Positions 1 to 8,495 of a stretch of 64,000 nt of DNA are shown here, one piece after another. The notes under the pieces were generated by a model. The model was given only the letters and a program-made list of their open reading frames with translations. It did not search any database and was not told the DNA's origin. The stretch comes from Poriferisodalis sp965221945. Its GTDB lineage: Bacteria; Actinomycetota; Acidimicrobiia; Acidimicrobiales; Poriferisodalaceae. Position 1 is the first letter of the stretch. Each line of letters starts with the position of its first letter. The translations under genes were made by a program, and so were the position numbers. The stretch spans positions 2,046,001 through 2,110,000 of the forward strand of contig NZ_OZ244925.1 of the NCBI RefSeq assembly GCF_965221945.1, read 5' to 3'.

Positions 1-180
1 CTCGTCGTCGGCCGGCTCCTCGGTGGCGGGTGCCCCCGCAGCCGACGGCGACTCGGTCTGAGGCGGAACGGGTGTGTTGGTCTCAGGGATTTCGCCGTCG
101 CCGCACGCTGCCACCAGCAACATCGCGGCTGCAATGGCGACAGCGAGACGGAACGGCCTACAAAGCAGGTGGGTGGTCAT
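1..180 (-). CDS. Lipoprotein, 5' part only, under a TPP riboswitch
   Basis: The 60 visible codons start at an ATG (178-180) and run off the window edge, so the product is truncated here. They encode a positively charged start, a hydrophobic stretch and a lipobox ending in LLVAAC (Cys about residue 24), followed by a Pro/Thr/Glu/Ala-rich linker typical of actinobacterial ABC substrate-binding lipoproteins. The TPP riboswitch immediately upstream, whose 3' edge contains the ribosome-binding site GGAGGAAG, indicates a thiamine-related function. The best inference is the substrate-binding lipoprotein of a thiamine or thiamine-precursor (HMP) ABC transporter. The ligand-binding domain lies outside the window, so the substrate cannot be read directly. 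Confidence 0.75.
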   Translation of the reverse strand, partial: MTTHLLCRPFRLAVAIAAAMLLVAACGDGEIPETNTPVPPQTESPSAAGAPATEEPADDE

Positions 181-182
181 AT

Positions 183-270
183 GCTTCCTCCGCTGGCATT
201 ACCCAGATCAGGTTCTCGGGTCGGCGACGGCACAGCTGTCGCCCTCTCAGCCCCACGGGCTCCCCGGTTT
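183..270 (-). promoter_or_regulatory. TPP (thi-box) riboswitch
   Basis: Read on the minus strand, the segment contains the conserved thi-box blocks in order: GGGGAGCCC, GGGGCTGAGAG, a variable arm (about 220-245), then GAACCTGATCTGGGTAATGCC and AGCGGAGGAAG. These are the pyrimidine- and pyrophosphate-sensing helices of the TPP aptamer. The aptamer ends in the GGAGG ribosome-binding site about 5 nt before the lipoprotein start codon, and I see no separate downstream terminator hairpin. This favours control of translation initiation: when thiamine pyrophosphate is bound, the Shine-Dalgarno sequence is occluded. Confidence 0.93.
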
Positions 271-358
271 GTGTTGTCGCCGTCACCCTACCGTGCGGCG
301 CTGTTGGCCTCGTTGTCGCCGCACCCGCGCCGGCGCCAAAGCGAGCGATCCGCAGAGC

Positions 359-1426
359 TCAGAACCAGCGACGCGATTTGCTGTGCCGGGTCAGCACCGG
401 CGCCGTCGAGATGAGATCCAGCATCTCGAGCTGATCTTGGCTGAGGTAGCGAGTGCGGCCGGCCACTTCAGCGAGTGGTTGCAGCGCGATCCCGACCGAG
501 TGCACGCCCACCATGGCGCCCGACTGTCCTTCCATGAGGACCTCAACCGCACGAGCCCCGAGCCGGCTGCCGAGCAGCCGATCCGCCGGCGAGGGCGGCC
601 CGCCTCGCTGGATGTACCCCAGCACGGTGGTGCGGGTGTCGAAGCCGGTGCGCTCTGCCAGCAGATCGCCGACGAACTGGCCTATGCCCTCAAGGATGCG
701 ATTGCCCCACTCGTCGGTGCCCGTATCGGGGATCTCGACGCTGCCGTCATCAATGGCGCCCTCGGCGACCACCACGATGGACGCATTGCGGTCGCGGTGG
801 TGGCGCGCAACGAGACGTTCGGCGATCTCGTCGATGTTGAACGGTGCCTCGGGAACCAGGACCGCTGCGGCACCACCGGCGATGCCCGCCCCCGCAGCTA
901 TGTGCCCGGCCTCACGTCCCATCACCTCGAGCACCATGATCCGGTTGTGCGACTCAGCAGTGGTGTGCAGCCGGTCGACGGCTTCGGTCGCGACGCCCAG
1001 TGCCGTGTCGAACCCGATGCAGATGTCGGTGCCGAAGACGTCGTTGTCGATCGTCTTGGGCACAGCGACGACGGGAAACCCCGCTTCGGACAACCGGCCT
1101 GCGGTGATCAGCGTGCCGTCCCCGCCGATCGTCACCAGTGCCTCGACGCCGTCGCGCTCGAGCTGTTCGATCAACGGCGCCGTGCCTTCGGATTCCAGCC
1201 GGCGGCTGCTGCGGGAGGTCCCGAGCATCGTGCCGCCCCGGGGCAGCGTGCCCCGCATCGCCTCAGCATCGAGTGTGATGCTGTCGCCGTCGAGCACGCC
1301 GTTCCAGCCTCGCCGATACCCGACGACGCTGCGGTCCAGCTCGTGACCGGCCATGCGCACGACGGCCCGGATAGCCGCGTTCAACCCTGCGCAATCGCCT
1401 CCGCCGGTGAGCACCCCGATTTGCAC
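359..1426 (-). CDS. pfkA: 6-phosphofructokinase (group III, probably ATP-dependent)
   Basis: This 355-residue protein phosphorylates fructose 6-phosphate to fructose 1,6-bisphosphate in cytoplasmic glycolysis. The N-terminus has the nucleotide loop MQIGVLTGGGDCAGLNAAIR. GGDGT (about residue 100) carries Gly at the position that separates ATP enzymes (Gly) from PPi enzymes (Asp). PKTIDND (about 122) supplies the catalytic Asp and has Lys where classic ATP enzymes have Gly. Further sugar-phosphate motifs are MGREAGHIA (about 168) and GYIQRGG (about 266). Gly plus Lys is the pattern of group III actinobacterial ATP-PFKs, so ATP is the likely donor, though the hybrid signature leaves PPi use possible. 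Length is normal for the family. It stands alone, in the same direction as the CoA-transferase upstream. Confidence 0.93.
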   Translation of the reverse strand: MQIGVLTGGGDCAGLNAAIRAVVRMAGHELDRSVVGYRRGWNGVLDGDSITLDAEAMRGTLPRGGTMLGTSRSSRRLESEGTAPLIEQLERDGVEALVTIGGDGTLITAGRLSEAGFPVVAVPKTIDNDVFGTDICIGFDTALGVATEAVDRLHTTAESHNRIMVLEVMGREAGHIAAGAGIAGGAAAVLVPEAPFNIDEIAERLVARHHRDRNASIVVVAEGAIDDGSVEIPDTGTDEWGNRILEGIGQFVGDLLAERTGFDTRTTVLGYIQRGGPPSPADRLLGSRLGARAVEVLMEGQSGAMVGVHSVGIALQPLAEVAGRTRYLSQDQLEMLDLISTAPVLTRHSKSRRWF

Positions 1427-1622
1427 GGGCTCACGCTACGCGGCCACGCGGACAGGCAAGGCCCTGGTTGCCGAACCTCCTGTTCCCCGCTCATGTTCCC
1501 AGTCCCTATTCGAGACGGGCTCACGGGCCGCTCGAGCCCCGGCTTCGCCGCCGATCGGCTCAGCCTCTCGGCCAGACGGCGCAACGGTTCGATCCCGGTC
1601 GCCTGGACACCTGAAGGGCGGC

Positions 1623-2825
1623 TCAGTCTGCGACCAGCACCCCGGCAGCTTCGAGCTCGGCGAGCCGGGCGTTGTCGAGTCCGAGCAGCCCGCCGATCGC
1701 CTCGCGGTTGTCAGCACCGCGGGCTGCGACATGGCCGTCGGTGCCGATGCCCGAGCCGAGCGCCGGGCGCGCGGGCACCGCGAAACCCGAGCTGGCCTCG
1801 GTGAAGAGTCCCCGATCTTCGGCCCAGTCGGTTGCTGCCAGCTCAGTGATCGAGCGCATCTCCGCCACGCTGAACGGTGTGCCGGCCTCGATCGCTCGCC
1901 GGAACTCCTCCACGTCCGAAAAGCCAACAGCCCATTGGGTCATCTCGTCGTACAGCTCGTACCGGTTTGCCATGCGCGCCTCGGAAGTGGCGAAACGAGG
2001 ATCAACAGCCAGCTCGGGTCGGCCCATCGCCTTGATCGCGTCGTCGAACCACGCTGCTGGGTTGCCGGCGATGGCCCACACCCGGCCGTCAGGCAGGACC
2101 AGGATCGGGCATTCGTGGGCAAGGCCTGCGTTGGGCTCCTCCCAGCCGCCCGCCAGCTCGACAGCGGACCACTCCTGGATGTACACCATCGCTTCCACCA
2201 TGCACACGTCGATGTGGCCGCCTCGGCCCGTGCGAGCCGCCTTGACCAGCATCGCGTTGACCGAGGCGGCAGCGGACATGGCCGTCACGATGTCGCCGAC
2301 CACCAGCGGCGGGTTGGAAGGTCGGGCACCGGTCTTGCGGATTGAATAGTCGATGTAGCCCGATTCCATGTGGCCGACGGGCGCATACGCACGCCGGTTG
2401 GCCCACGGGCCGGTCTGCCCGAATCCGGTCACCGAGCAGTAGACGAGCGCCGGATGCAGCGCACACATCTCGTCGGGTCCGAGCCCGAACTTCTCCATGA
2501 CACCGGGGCGGTAGTTCTCCACCACTGCATCGCAGTGGCCAACGAGTTCGCGGACCAGCTCGGTGGCCCCGGCCGCACGCAGGTCGATTGAGCAGAAGCG
2601 CTTTCCGGCGTTCTGCTGTGAGAAGTACGGATTGACGTCGCCCGGCGCATGCGGCGGGAAGGTCCGGCTCAGGTCGCCGTCCGTCGGCTCGATCTTGATG
2701 ACCTCGGCCCCCATGTCCGCCATCATCCGCGTGGCGAGCGGCCCCGCCACGACACGGGTGAAGTCCAGCACCCGGATGCCCTCGAGGGGCCGCTGATCTG
2801 CGCCGTTCGCAACTGACTCCGCCAT
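1623..2825 (-). CDS. CaiB/BaiF family (class III) CoA-transferase
   Basis: This 400-residue protein belongs to the class III CoA-transferases, which move CoA between an acyl-CoA and a free acid in carnitine, bile acid, formyl/oxalyl or aromatic acid metabolism. Visible family features are the N-terminal GIRVLDFTRVVAGP, MADMGAEVIKIEP, VENYRPG, and VVGDIVTAMSAA, which holds the Asp of the covalent intermediate, followed by RTGRGGHIDVCMVEAM. The start at 2825 was preferred over an upstream ATG at 2855 because the decayed paralogue at 11515-12227 begins at the same MAES residue. Its substrate cannot be assigned from sequence alone. It is followed on the same strand by pfkA, with a gap of about 200 bp. 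Confidence 0.88.
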   Translation of the reverse strand: MAESVANGADQRPLEGIRVLDFTRVVAGPLATRMMADMGAEVIKIEPTDGDLSRTFPPHAPGDVNPYFSQQNAGKRFCSIDLRAAGATELVRELVGHCDAVVENYRPGVMEKFGLGPDEMCALHPALVYCSVTGFGQTGPWANRRAYAPVGHMESGYIDYSIRKTGARPSNPPLVVGDIVTAMSAAASVNAMLVKAARTGRGGHIDVCMVEAMVYIQEWSAVELAGGWEEPNAGLAHECPILVLPDGRVWAIAGNPAAWFDDAIKAMGRPELAVDPRFATSEARMANRYELYDEMTQWAVGFSDVEEFRRAIEAGTPFSVAEMRSITELAATDWAEDRGLFTEASSGFAVPARPALGSGIGTDGHVAARGADNREAIGGLLGLDNARLAELEAAGVLVAD

Positions 2826-3152
2826 AGCGCTGCGAATTCTCTCACGGCAGGCCAAGCGGCTTCAGCGCAACACCCACCAGCCGGGTCATCAACCTCTGCC
2901 GGCACCCGAACTCGCGCCGGAACTAACGCGCCGTTTCGACAGCGGCCGTCAAGATCCGCTCATAGGCAGGCTGAGCACGCACGCCCAGGGGTGCCTCGCC
3001 GGGAAGACCACGGCGGTCGAGCGTCAGCAAGGATGTCTCGGCGGCGGGCGTGTGTGGGATCGAGGTTTGCTGAAATGGGCTGTCATATATTTGTAATAAT
3101 CGGGTTGGGCTGAGAACGTGTGTTTGTGACACCGGCCCAGTAAAGTGAACAC
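2826..3152. other. Divergent intergenic region
   Basis: This is the divergent spacer between the CoA-transferase (minus) and the DUF222/HNH gene (plus). An A+T-rich patch around 3075-3105 is a plausible promoter for the HNH gene. I see no convincing coding region. Confidence 0.5.
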
Positions 3153-4559
3153 ATGTTCTCTCATGTGGAGCAGGCGCTCGAGCACCTCACCGCCGCACTC
3201 GACGAGGTCGCAGCGGCGCCCAGCGATCAGCTGCGCCGCACCCTGGGGCTGTCCAAGCAGCTGCGCAGCCGCGTCGAGTTGCTCGAGACCACAGCCGCCG
3301 CTGTGGTCGCCCGGCGAGAGGACCACGGCGACGGCGGCGCGGGGCTGCTGCGCGAGCACAGCGGCCTGTCGCGCTCGGACGCTGCGCGCAATGCGCGCAC
3401 CGGCGCAGAACTGGCCGCGATCCCCGACGCGGATGTGGGGGTGGCCGAGGGACAGATCTCCTTGGCAAACGCTGCCAGGCTCGCGCAGGCTGCACGCAAC
3501 ACCAGTCCTGACGCTGTGCAGGACGATGGGGAGCTGATCGGGCTCGCCAAGGCGCTGCCCGCGGACGAGTTCGCACAAGCCGCCCGCCGCTGGGAAGCCC
3601 AGAACCGAGACGCTGCGGACCTCGCCGCACAGCATCGCCGCAACCGCCGCAACCGTCATGTGCGCTTTTGGAACGGCGACGACGGGTCGGTGCAGATGCG
3701 CGGCAGCTTCGACGCCGAGACCGGCGCCCGCATCCAGCAACGGCTGCGCCGTCAAGCCGAACAACTCCGCCAAGCCGACCGCCGACGCCAAGCCCAACCG
3801 CAGGCCCCCGCCAAACCCGACGCCCACAACCGCAACGACGGCGACGGTGCTGGCGGCGCTGCTGCTGCGCGCACCACAGACCAGCGCACCACAGACCAGC
3901 GCACCACAGACCAGCGCATGGCCGACGCACTCGACACGCTCCTCGCCGCCGGCGCCGCACCCGCAGCCCCAGCCGCGGCACCGACTGCACACATCGCACC
4001 CAAAGCAGCGTCCGCGGAGATCATCGTGCGCGCCGATCTCGCAGCCCTCGCAGAAGAGTCCCGCGGTTTCGCGGAGATCTGCGGCACCGGCCCGATCCCG
4101 CCCAGCACCCTCGCCCGGCTCGCGTGCAACTCCGACGTGTGGGTCGAGATCTTCGGCGACAAGCTCACCCCGCTGTATGAGACCGTCGCCCGCCGAGCGC
4201 CCACCGCCGCGCAGCGCCGCGCTCTGGTCGCACGCGATGGGGCCTGCATCGGCTGCGGGGCGCGCCCAGGCGACTGCGAAGCCCACCATGTCATCCCCTG
4301 GAAATGCGGCGGCAAGACCCGCGTCGACAATCTCGTGCTGGTGTGCTGGTCCTGTCACGTCCGCATCCACGACCACAACTGGCGAGTCTTCGTCCGTGAC
4401 GGCCGTTTTCGGCTCATCCCTCCAGGCCCAGCAGACCCCCCGAACCCCGCCCCCTCACGCAAACCCGGACACCGCATCCCACAATCGACACCACCCGCCC
4501 CCACCCCACAACAGCCACCGCCGGCTACTAGACCACACGAAGCACAACCAGCAGCCTGA
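3153..4559 (+). CDS. DUF222 domain / HNH endonuclease protein
   Basis: This 468-residue protein has the architecture common in actinobacteria: an N-terminal helical DUF222 domain (about residues 1-210) and a C-terminal HNH nuclease domain (about 345-410). The HNH core is visible as CIGCG, then CEAHHVIPWKCGG, VDNLVLVCWSCH and RIHDH. These supply the metal-binding and general-base His residues and the zinc-knuckle Cys pairs. The middle is a low-complexity Ala/Gln/Arg linker that includes three tandem TTDQR units (3885-3917). Such proteins are numerous and often linked to mobile DNA, but their role is not established. The last codons lie inside a 60-bp tandem duplication, so the C-terminus may have been remodelled recently. 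Confidence 0.85.
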   Translation: MFSHVEQALEHLTAALDEVAAAPSDQLRRTLGLSKQLRSRVELLETTAAAVVARREDHGDGGAGLLREHSGLSRSDAARNARTGAELAAIPDADVGVAEGQISLANAARLAQAARNTSPDAVQDDGELIGLAKALPADEFAQAARRWEAQNRDAADLAAQHRRNRRNRHVRFWNGDDGSVQMRGSFDAETGARIQQRLRRQAEQLRQADRRRQAQPQAPAKPDAHNRNDGDGAGGAAAARTTDQRTTDQRTTDQRMADALDTLLAAGAAPAAPAAAPTAHIAPKAASAEIIVRADLAALAEESRGFAEICGTGPIPPSTLARLACNSDVWVEIFGDKLTPLYETVARRAPTAAQRRALVARDGACIGCGARPGDCEAHHVIPWKCGGKTRVDNLVLVCWSCHVRIHDHNWRVFVRDGRFRLIPPGPADPPNPAPSRKPGHRIPQSTPPAPTPQQPPPATRPHEAQPAA

Positions 4560-4613
4560 ACACCGGTGACACTGGCACCGCCGGCCACGAGACCACACGA
4601 AGCACAACCAGCA
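4516..4613 (+). repeat. Direct repeat, 38 bp, period 60 bp
   Basis: Two copies (4516-4553 and 4576-4613) of a 38-bp sequence containing gaccacacgaagcacaacca differ at two positions. The first copy encodes the C-terminus of the HNH protein and the second lies past its stop codon, so the end of the gene was duplicated in tandem. Confidence 0.85.
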
Positions 4614-4870
4614 CGGCCGACACCCTCACCCCGACTTTCCGACCACCCTCCGAGGTCACAGCGCTGCGAAACGATCGCTACGAGGGCAGCTTGGCCGAGC
4701 GATGAAGGCCCGACGCACAATACGGCTGTCTTGAACAGTCAGCTAGCGAGCCGGGCGTACCAGTCCCTCAGGCGGCGCGAGTAGATCTCCTTCGAACGTT
4801 CGTAGTCCCACGCCGCAAACACACCGGGAACCAGCAGAACCAGAAACAACAGCGTCGCAACGGCCAGCGC

Positions 4871-4946
4871 AGACATCAGGCGCAGACATCAGGCGTAGAC
4901 ACCAGGCGTAGACATCAGGCGTAGACATCAGGCGTAGACATCAGGG
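4871..4946 (+). repeat. 13-bp tandem repeat, about 6 units
   Basis: Five full units and one partial unit of agacatcaggcgt run head to tail, with single substitutions in the first (final c) and third (accag) units. They lie in the 452-bp gene-free stretch (4560-5011) between the HNH gene and the end of the disrupted surface protein. The rest of that stretch shows no convincing gene. The units are too short and unspaced to be a CRISPR array; they look like a minisatellite. Confidence 0.85.
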
Positions 4947-5011
4947 CAGTATCGCGAACTTGCGCAGGTTCTTCGCAGGAGATTCTTGCTCTGTCCGCGC
5001 TTCAGCGCGCT

Positions 5012-5661
5012 CTACGGCGACCATCCGAGACTGCGTCGGGCATCAGCCAGGATGGCGGTTGCCGACAGGGCTGAGCCGCTGATGGTGAACTCGAGGCGGT
5101 TGGACAGTTTGCGGTCGTCGTCGTCGCAGATGGCGCCGGTGTCGTCGCAGGCGTCTGGGATGGGCAGTACGACGGTCACGTCGGCGGCGGAGGTGGGCTG
5201 GATCACAATCTGCCAGTGCGTGTTGTGGGGCCTGTCGAGGCGCCTGGCTTGCTTGACGGTTCCCCCGGTCACGGTGAACGCCTTGTCCCGCAGGGTCTTG
5301 TAGCTCAGGCCGAAGCCTTCGCTGAACTTCAGCTCGAACGAGAAGCGGCTCTGCCCGTCGTGGGACGTGGGGACGTTCTGCGTCCACGCGGTGAGCGGTG
5401 CTGGTGCCACTTCGTCGGTGGCGGAGCTGGTGAGCGTCTCGTTGTTGGCGGCATCGTCGGTGAAGCTCACCGTGACCTTGACGGTGCTGCCCTCGTCCGC
5501 GTCTGCCAGCGTGTAGGTGCTGCTGGTGGCTGCGTCGATGTCGGTGTCCGCGGTGCCGTCGTTGCGGACCCACTGATAGGAAAACTCAGCACCTGTCAGC
5601 CCGTCGGCGTCGTCAATCGACGACGTGTCCGCCGTGAGCGTCTGTTCCACCTGGGGAGTTC
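5012..5661 (-). pseudogene. Secreted Ig-like/FN3-like surface protein, 3' fragment
   Basis: This is the C-terminal third of the gene whose 5' part is at 7229-8475, separated by the IS at 5662-7228. It begins in a bacterial Ig-like repeat (AEFSYQWVRNDG, DEGSTVKVTVSFTDDA) and ends in a beta-rich domain with an acidic CDDTGAICDDDD stretch. Removing the IS and one copy of its gttc target duplication joins the two parts in frame through PAITGTPQVEQTLTADTS, a standard linker of this repeat family, giving a protein of about 631 residues. The fragment lacks its own signal peptide and start, so it is probably not expressed. Confidence 0.8.
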
Positions 5662-5758
5662 TGAGGCGTATCTGACTCTTCGCGACGGATCGGGTTGGGA
5701 TTCAGGCCGTATCCGATGGTCGCTGGCGGGTTGTGGTTGGTGAGGGTAGTCGGCGGGT

Positions 5759-6811
5759 TCATCGCTGGCTCCGGTGCCAGGCTCGGCGTTGTTCGTCGGC
5801 GTTTCGCATGCCGTGGGTGCGGGCTGCGCGGATGGTGTCGCCGCGGCCGTCGTGTTCGTCGTTGGGGGTGACGTAGCCGATCGCTTCGTGCAGCCGGACG
5901 CTGTTGTGGTGGACCCGGACGCGTTCGAGTTCGGCGGCGAGCACGGCCGGGTCGGTGATCGTGGTCAGGTGTGGGTGCTCGCGTTTGACGTGGCCCCACA
6001 GCGACTCGATCCACGCCTGGTCGGTCGGGGTCGACGGGCGACCGAAGTGTTGGGCGATCGAGCACAGCGCCATGAACCGGCGGGTCTCGTTGGCGTGCAT
6101 CTCGGTCCCGTTGTCCGAGACCGCCAGCAGCAACGGCGCCCGGTCGCCGTCGGGGAGCGCGGTGTCGGGGTCGGTGAGGCGGGCTCGGAGCTCGTCGGTG
6201 AGCAGTCCCTCGTTGTCGAGCCCGCGGCTGAACAGGACCCGGGCGGCGACCGAGTCCGGGTTGGCGGTGAGGCGGGTCGAGATCCGCTTGCGGGACACGA
6301 GGTCGACAATCGCGTACGCGTGCTTGGCGGCGACGCAGCGTTCGAACTGGGAGCCGTCCCAGCACCACAGCTGGTTCGGGTGCCACTCACACCAGTGCGG
6401 CCACGGCGTCTTCACGGTCCGTGCCGGTCGTGGAGCTCCTTGCAGGGCAAGGCCGTGACGGGCCAGCACCCGATCGACGGTCGACGGCGACGCCCACACC
6501 CGTTGCTCGTAGGAGCCGCGGTGAGCGAGCTTGCGATGCGACCGGTCCACGTCGCCCCACTCGTCGAACAACGCCAAGATCTCAGCCTCCTCCCACTCCA
6601 AGAGCCCGTGGATCGGGTTCCCGCCCGGGCGGGCGTCATCGAGCCCGCCCCCGGCTCGGCGCTGCTGCCACCGCCACGCCCGACCCCGGTCCAGCTCGAC
6701 CACCGCGCACGCCCGGTTCAGCGTCCAGCCGGCATCGACCGCATCGTCGATCAAGGACAGCAACGCCGCCTTGGCGGTCCCATCGACACGGGCGGGAACC
6801 GGACCGCTCAT
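5759..6811 (-). CDS. IS transposase OrfB (DDE integrase domain), copy A
   Basis: This 350-residue catalytic subunit has an N-terminal helical region, an HTH_21-like segment (VDRSHRKLAHRGSYEQ) and an rve core. The presumed acidic triad is Asp in WCWDGSQFE, Asp in LAVSDNGTEM and Glu in WIESLWGHVKRE. The ATG overlaps the orfA stop (ATGA), but the fused product would arise by -1 frameshifting at the GGGGAAAA run in orfA. Compared with copies B and C it has His in PWPHW, Arg in GDRAP and Asn in MRNAD. A longer frame upstream of this ATG is the out-of-phase shadow of orfA. Confidence 0.88.
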   Translation of the reverse strand: MSGPVPARVDGTAKAALLSLIDDAVDAGWTLNRACAVVELDRGRAWRWQQRRAGGGLDDARPGGNPIHGLLEWEEAEILALFDEWGDVDRSHRKLAHRGSYEQRVWASPSTVDRVLARHGLALQGAPRPARTVKTPWPHWCEWHPNQLWCWDGSQFERCVAAKHAYAIVDLVSRKRISTRLTANPDSVAARVLFSRGLDNEGLLTDELRARLTDPDTALPDGDRAPLLLAVSDNGTEMHANETRRFMALCSIAQHFGRPSTPTDQAWIESLWGHVKREHPHLTTITDPAVLAAELERVRVHHNSVRLHEAIGYVTPNDEHDGRGDTIRAARTHGMRNADEQRRAWHRSQR

Positions 6812-7137
6812 CCCGGGCGCGATTTTCCCCGCAGCACCGCCAACTCGACGGCCTGCTCGACCACCGTCGCCTGGAGCCGGTCGACCTCGGCCCCCAACGC
6901 CGCGGCCTCCGACGCCTCCTGGCGAGACTGACGCGGCCGGCCCGGCCTCGACGCCCCCAGCGCCGCGATCGCTCCATCGCGGGCAACCGCTCGCAGCCGG
7001 GTGATCACCGACCGATCCACCCCAGCCTCGGCTGCCGCGTCGGCCTGGGAGATCTGCCCCGTCAGCATCCCCAGCCACAAGTCGTACTTCTGCTCTGCTG
7101 TCAGCATCCGCTTCGGCTTCCGCGGTGTCGATGTCAT
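6808..7137 (-). CDS. IS transposase OrfA (HTH), copy A
   Basis: This 109-residue DNA-binding subunit has a helix-turn-helix (LTGQISQADAAAEAGVDRSV) and a C-terminal leucine-zipper-like helix (ALGAEVDRLQATVVEQAVEL). The start at MTSTPRKPKR was chosen because GGAGG lies at the right distance upstream. The 3' end carries CGG GGA AAA, a classic -1 slippery heptamer that leads into orfB. Confidence 0.85.
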   Translation of the reverse strand: MTSTPRKPKRMLTAEQKYDLWLGMLTGQISQADAAAEAGVDRSVITRLRAVARDGAIAALGASRPGRPRQSRQEASEAAALGAEVDRLQATVVEQAVELAVLRGKSRPG

Positions 7138-7228
7138 CGTTGACGGCCTCCACAATCAAGGCCAGCAACCATCTCAGATGCAGTCTGAAAGAACCAGGAT
7201 CCCGTCGCGCGAAGTCAGACGCACCACA

Positions 7229-8475
7229 GTTCCAGTGATGGCGGGCGCTCCAGTGGGCGAGCTGTTCTCAGCCGCGGTCTCGGATTCTGTGTCGGTGGTC
7301 TGTTCTGAGATTGTTCCGGTCACCCGGATTTTGAAGCTGGCTGTCTCGTTGTAGGCAGTCCAGGTGCGAGTCTCGGCGGTGACAGCGAGGTAGTAGGAGT
7401 TGTCGGCGATCGACCAGCCTTGCGCGCCGCCGGGGTCCTCGTCGGTGGCTGCGGAGTCCTCGGTGGGGTAGGTCTGGGGGATGAGCGCGAATGCGTCGGT
7501 TCCGCTGGGGCTGACCCACTCGATGACCACGAAGTAGGTGGTCCCCGCCGCCAGCCGCGCACAGGCGTCTTCGCCCGTGGGCGCGTCGAAGGCGACCACG
7601 CCCGGTGTCGTGAAGGTCGACGGATCGGTCAAGGTGCACAGCGCGTCGGCGGGTCCGCCGTCGGCTGCTGCGCTGTTGACGGTCACCGCGAGCTGGTCCC
7701 CCACGCTGGACGCGTCGACAAACAGCGAGACCTGCACACCGACCGCACCCAACACATAGCCGCCGGTGCCGGTGCCGGTCGTGAACGCCTGCGCGAACCC
7801 AGACCGAGCAGCGCCAAGGGTGCGCTGTATCCCCGCGGAGCCGTCCACGCCCACACCCAGGTTGGCGACCAGCAACTCCGGGTCGGCCTCGCCGCTGTCC
7901 ACCTCGGCCGCCGGGACGCCGGCCGCCGTCTCGCTGTCGTCGGGGACAGCAGTGGTCGCAGTGACCACCCGCAGATCCCCGACGTCGGCCGTGAGCACAA
8001 TGCGCGCATGAACGACCTGGCCGTCCTCCCAATCGACGTCCACGCCGGTCCACTTGAAACTGCTCGCACCCGAACTGTCCTCAGGAAACTCCAAGAAAAG
8101 ATCGCCGACCACCAGCGTGTAGTCCGCAGCATCGGCAACGCCGGCCTCGAACGCCAAGCGAAGATCACGGCCCGGAATATGGGACCACAGCCACCTGACC
8201 TGCAAGTCCCCGCTGCCGCCCACATCAGAGAACAGACCCGCTGTGGCCGCGCCGATCGACACGCTGCTGTAGTCGGTCACCGTCACGTCCGCGGACCACA
8301 ACGGCTCAGCAGGCTCGCCCGCGTCCGCCGGCGCCGACCACACGACCACAACAGCCGCCGCCACCGCCAGCACGGCCGCCCCGAACACCGACACGAACAA
8401 GCCCCGACCGCACAGGCCGACCAATGGCTGGCTTCCCGAGACCGAACCGCCCGAATGGATGCGTTTGATAGACAT
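7229..8475 (-). pseudogene. Secreted Ig-like surface protein, 5' fragment, interrupted by IS
   Basis: The frame starts with MSIKRIHSGG and a single hydrophobic signal segment (VSVFGAAVLAVAAAVVVVW, about residues 29-47), so the product is exported. About 370 residues follow, including a beta-sandwich domain with GTGTGGYVLGAVGVQVSLFV, a type also present in the 927-residue neighbour. The frame reaches PTGAPAITGT and then runs into the IS, which adds VVRLTSRDGILVLSDCI and a stop. It begins 20 nt after the stop of the upstream gene, so the two form a transcription unit. A truncated secreted product may still be made, but the C-terminal Ig-like module is lost. Confidence 0.8.
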
Positions 8476-8495
8476 CATCTCCCGTCAACCCCCAG

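Larger units (their letters stand above)
5662..7228 (-). mobile_element. IS3-family-like insertion sequence, copy A (1567 bp)
   Basis: This complete element lies on the minus strand. Its ends are imperfect inverted repeats of about 30 bp starting TGTGGTGCGTCTGACTTCGC and TGAGGCGTATCTGACTCTTC, with TG...CA termini. It is flanked by a 4-bp target duplication, gttc (5658-5661 and 7229-7232). It carries overlapping orfA and orfB with a G GGA AAA slippery site, as in IS3-type elements. Two further copies of the same length are at 25299-26865 and 39804-41370, with only a few substitutions between them, which indicates recent transposition. Confidence 0.93.

Noticed and set aside
74..1804. Long plus-strand frame of 576 codons over the phosphofructokinase gene
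   Set aside because: It is the antisense shadow of pfkA and the CoA-transferase end; Arg/Pro/His-rich with no domain.
4871..4946. The 13-bp repeat as a CRISPR array
   Set aside because: Units are contiguous with no spacers, far shorter than CRISPR repeats, and no cas genes are present in the window.
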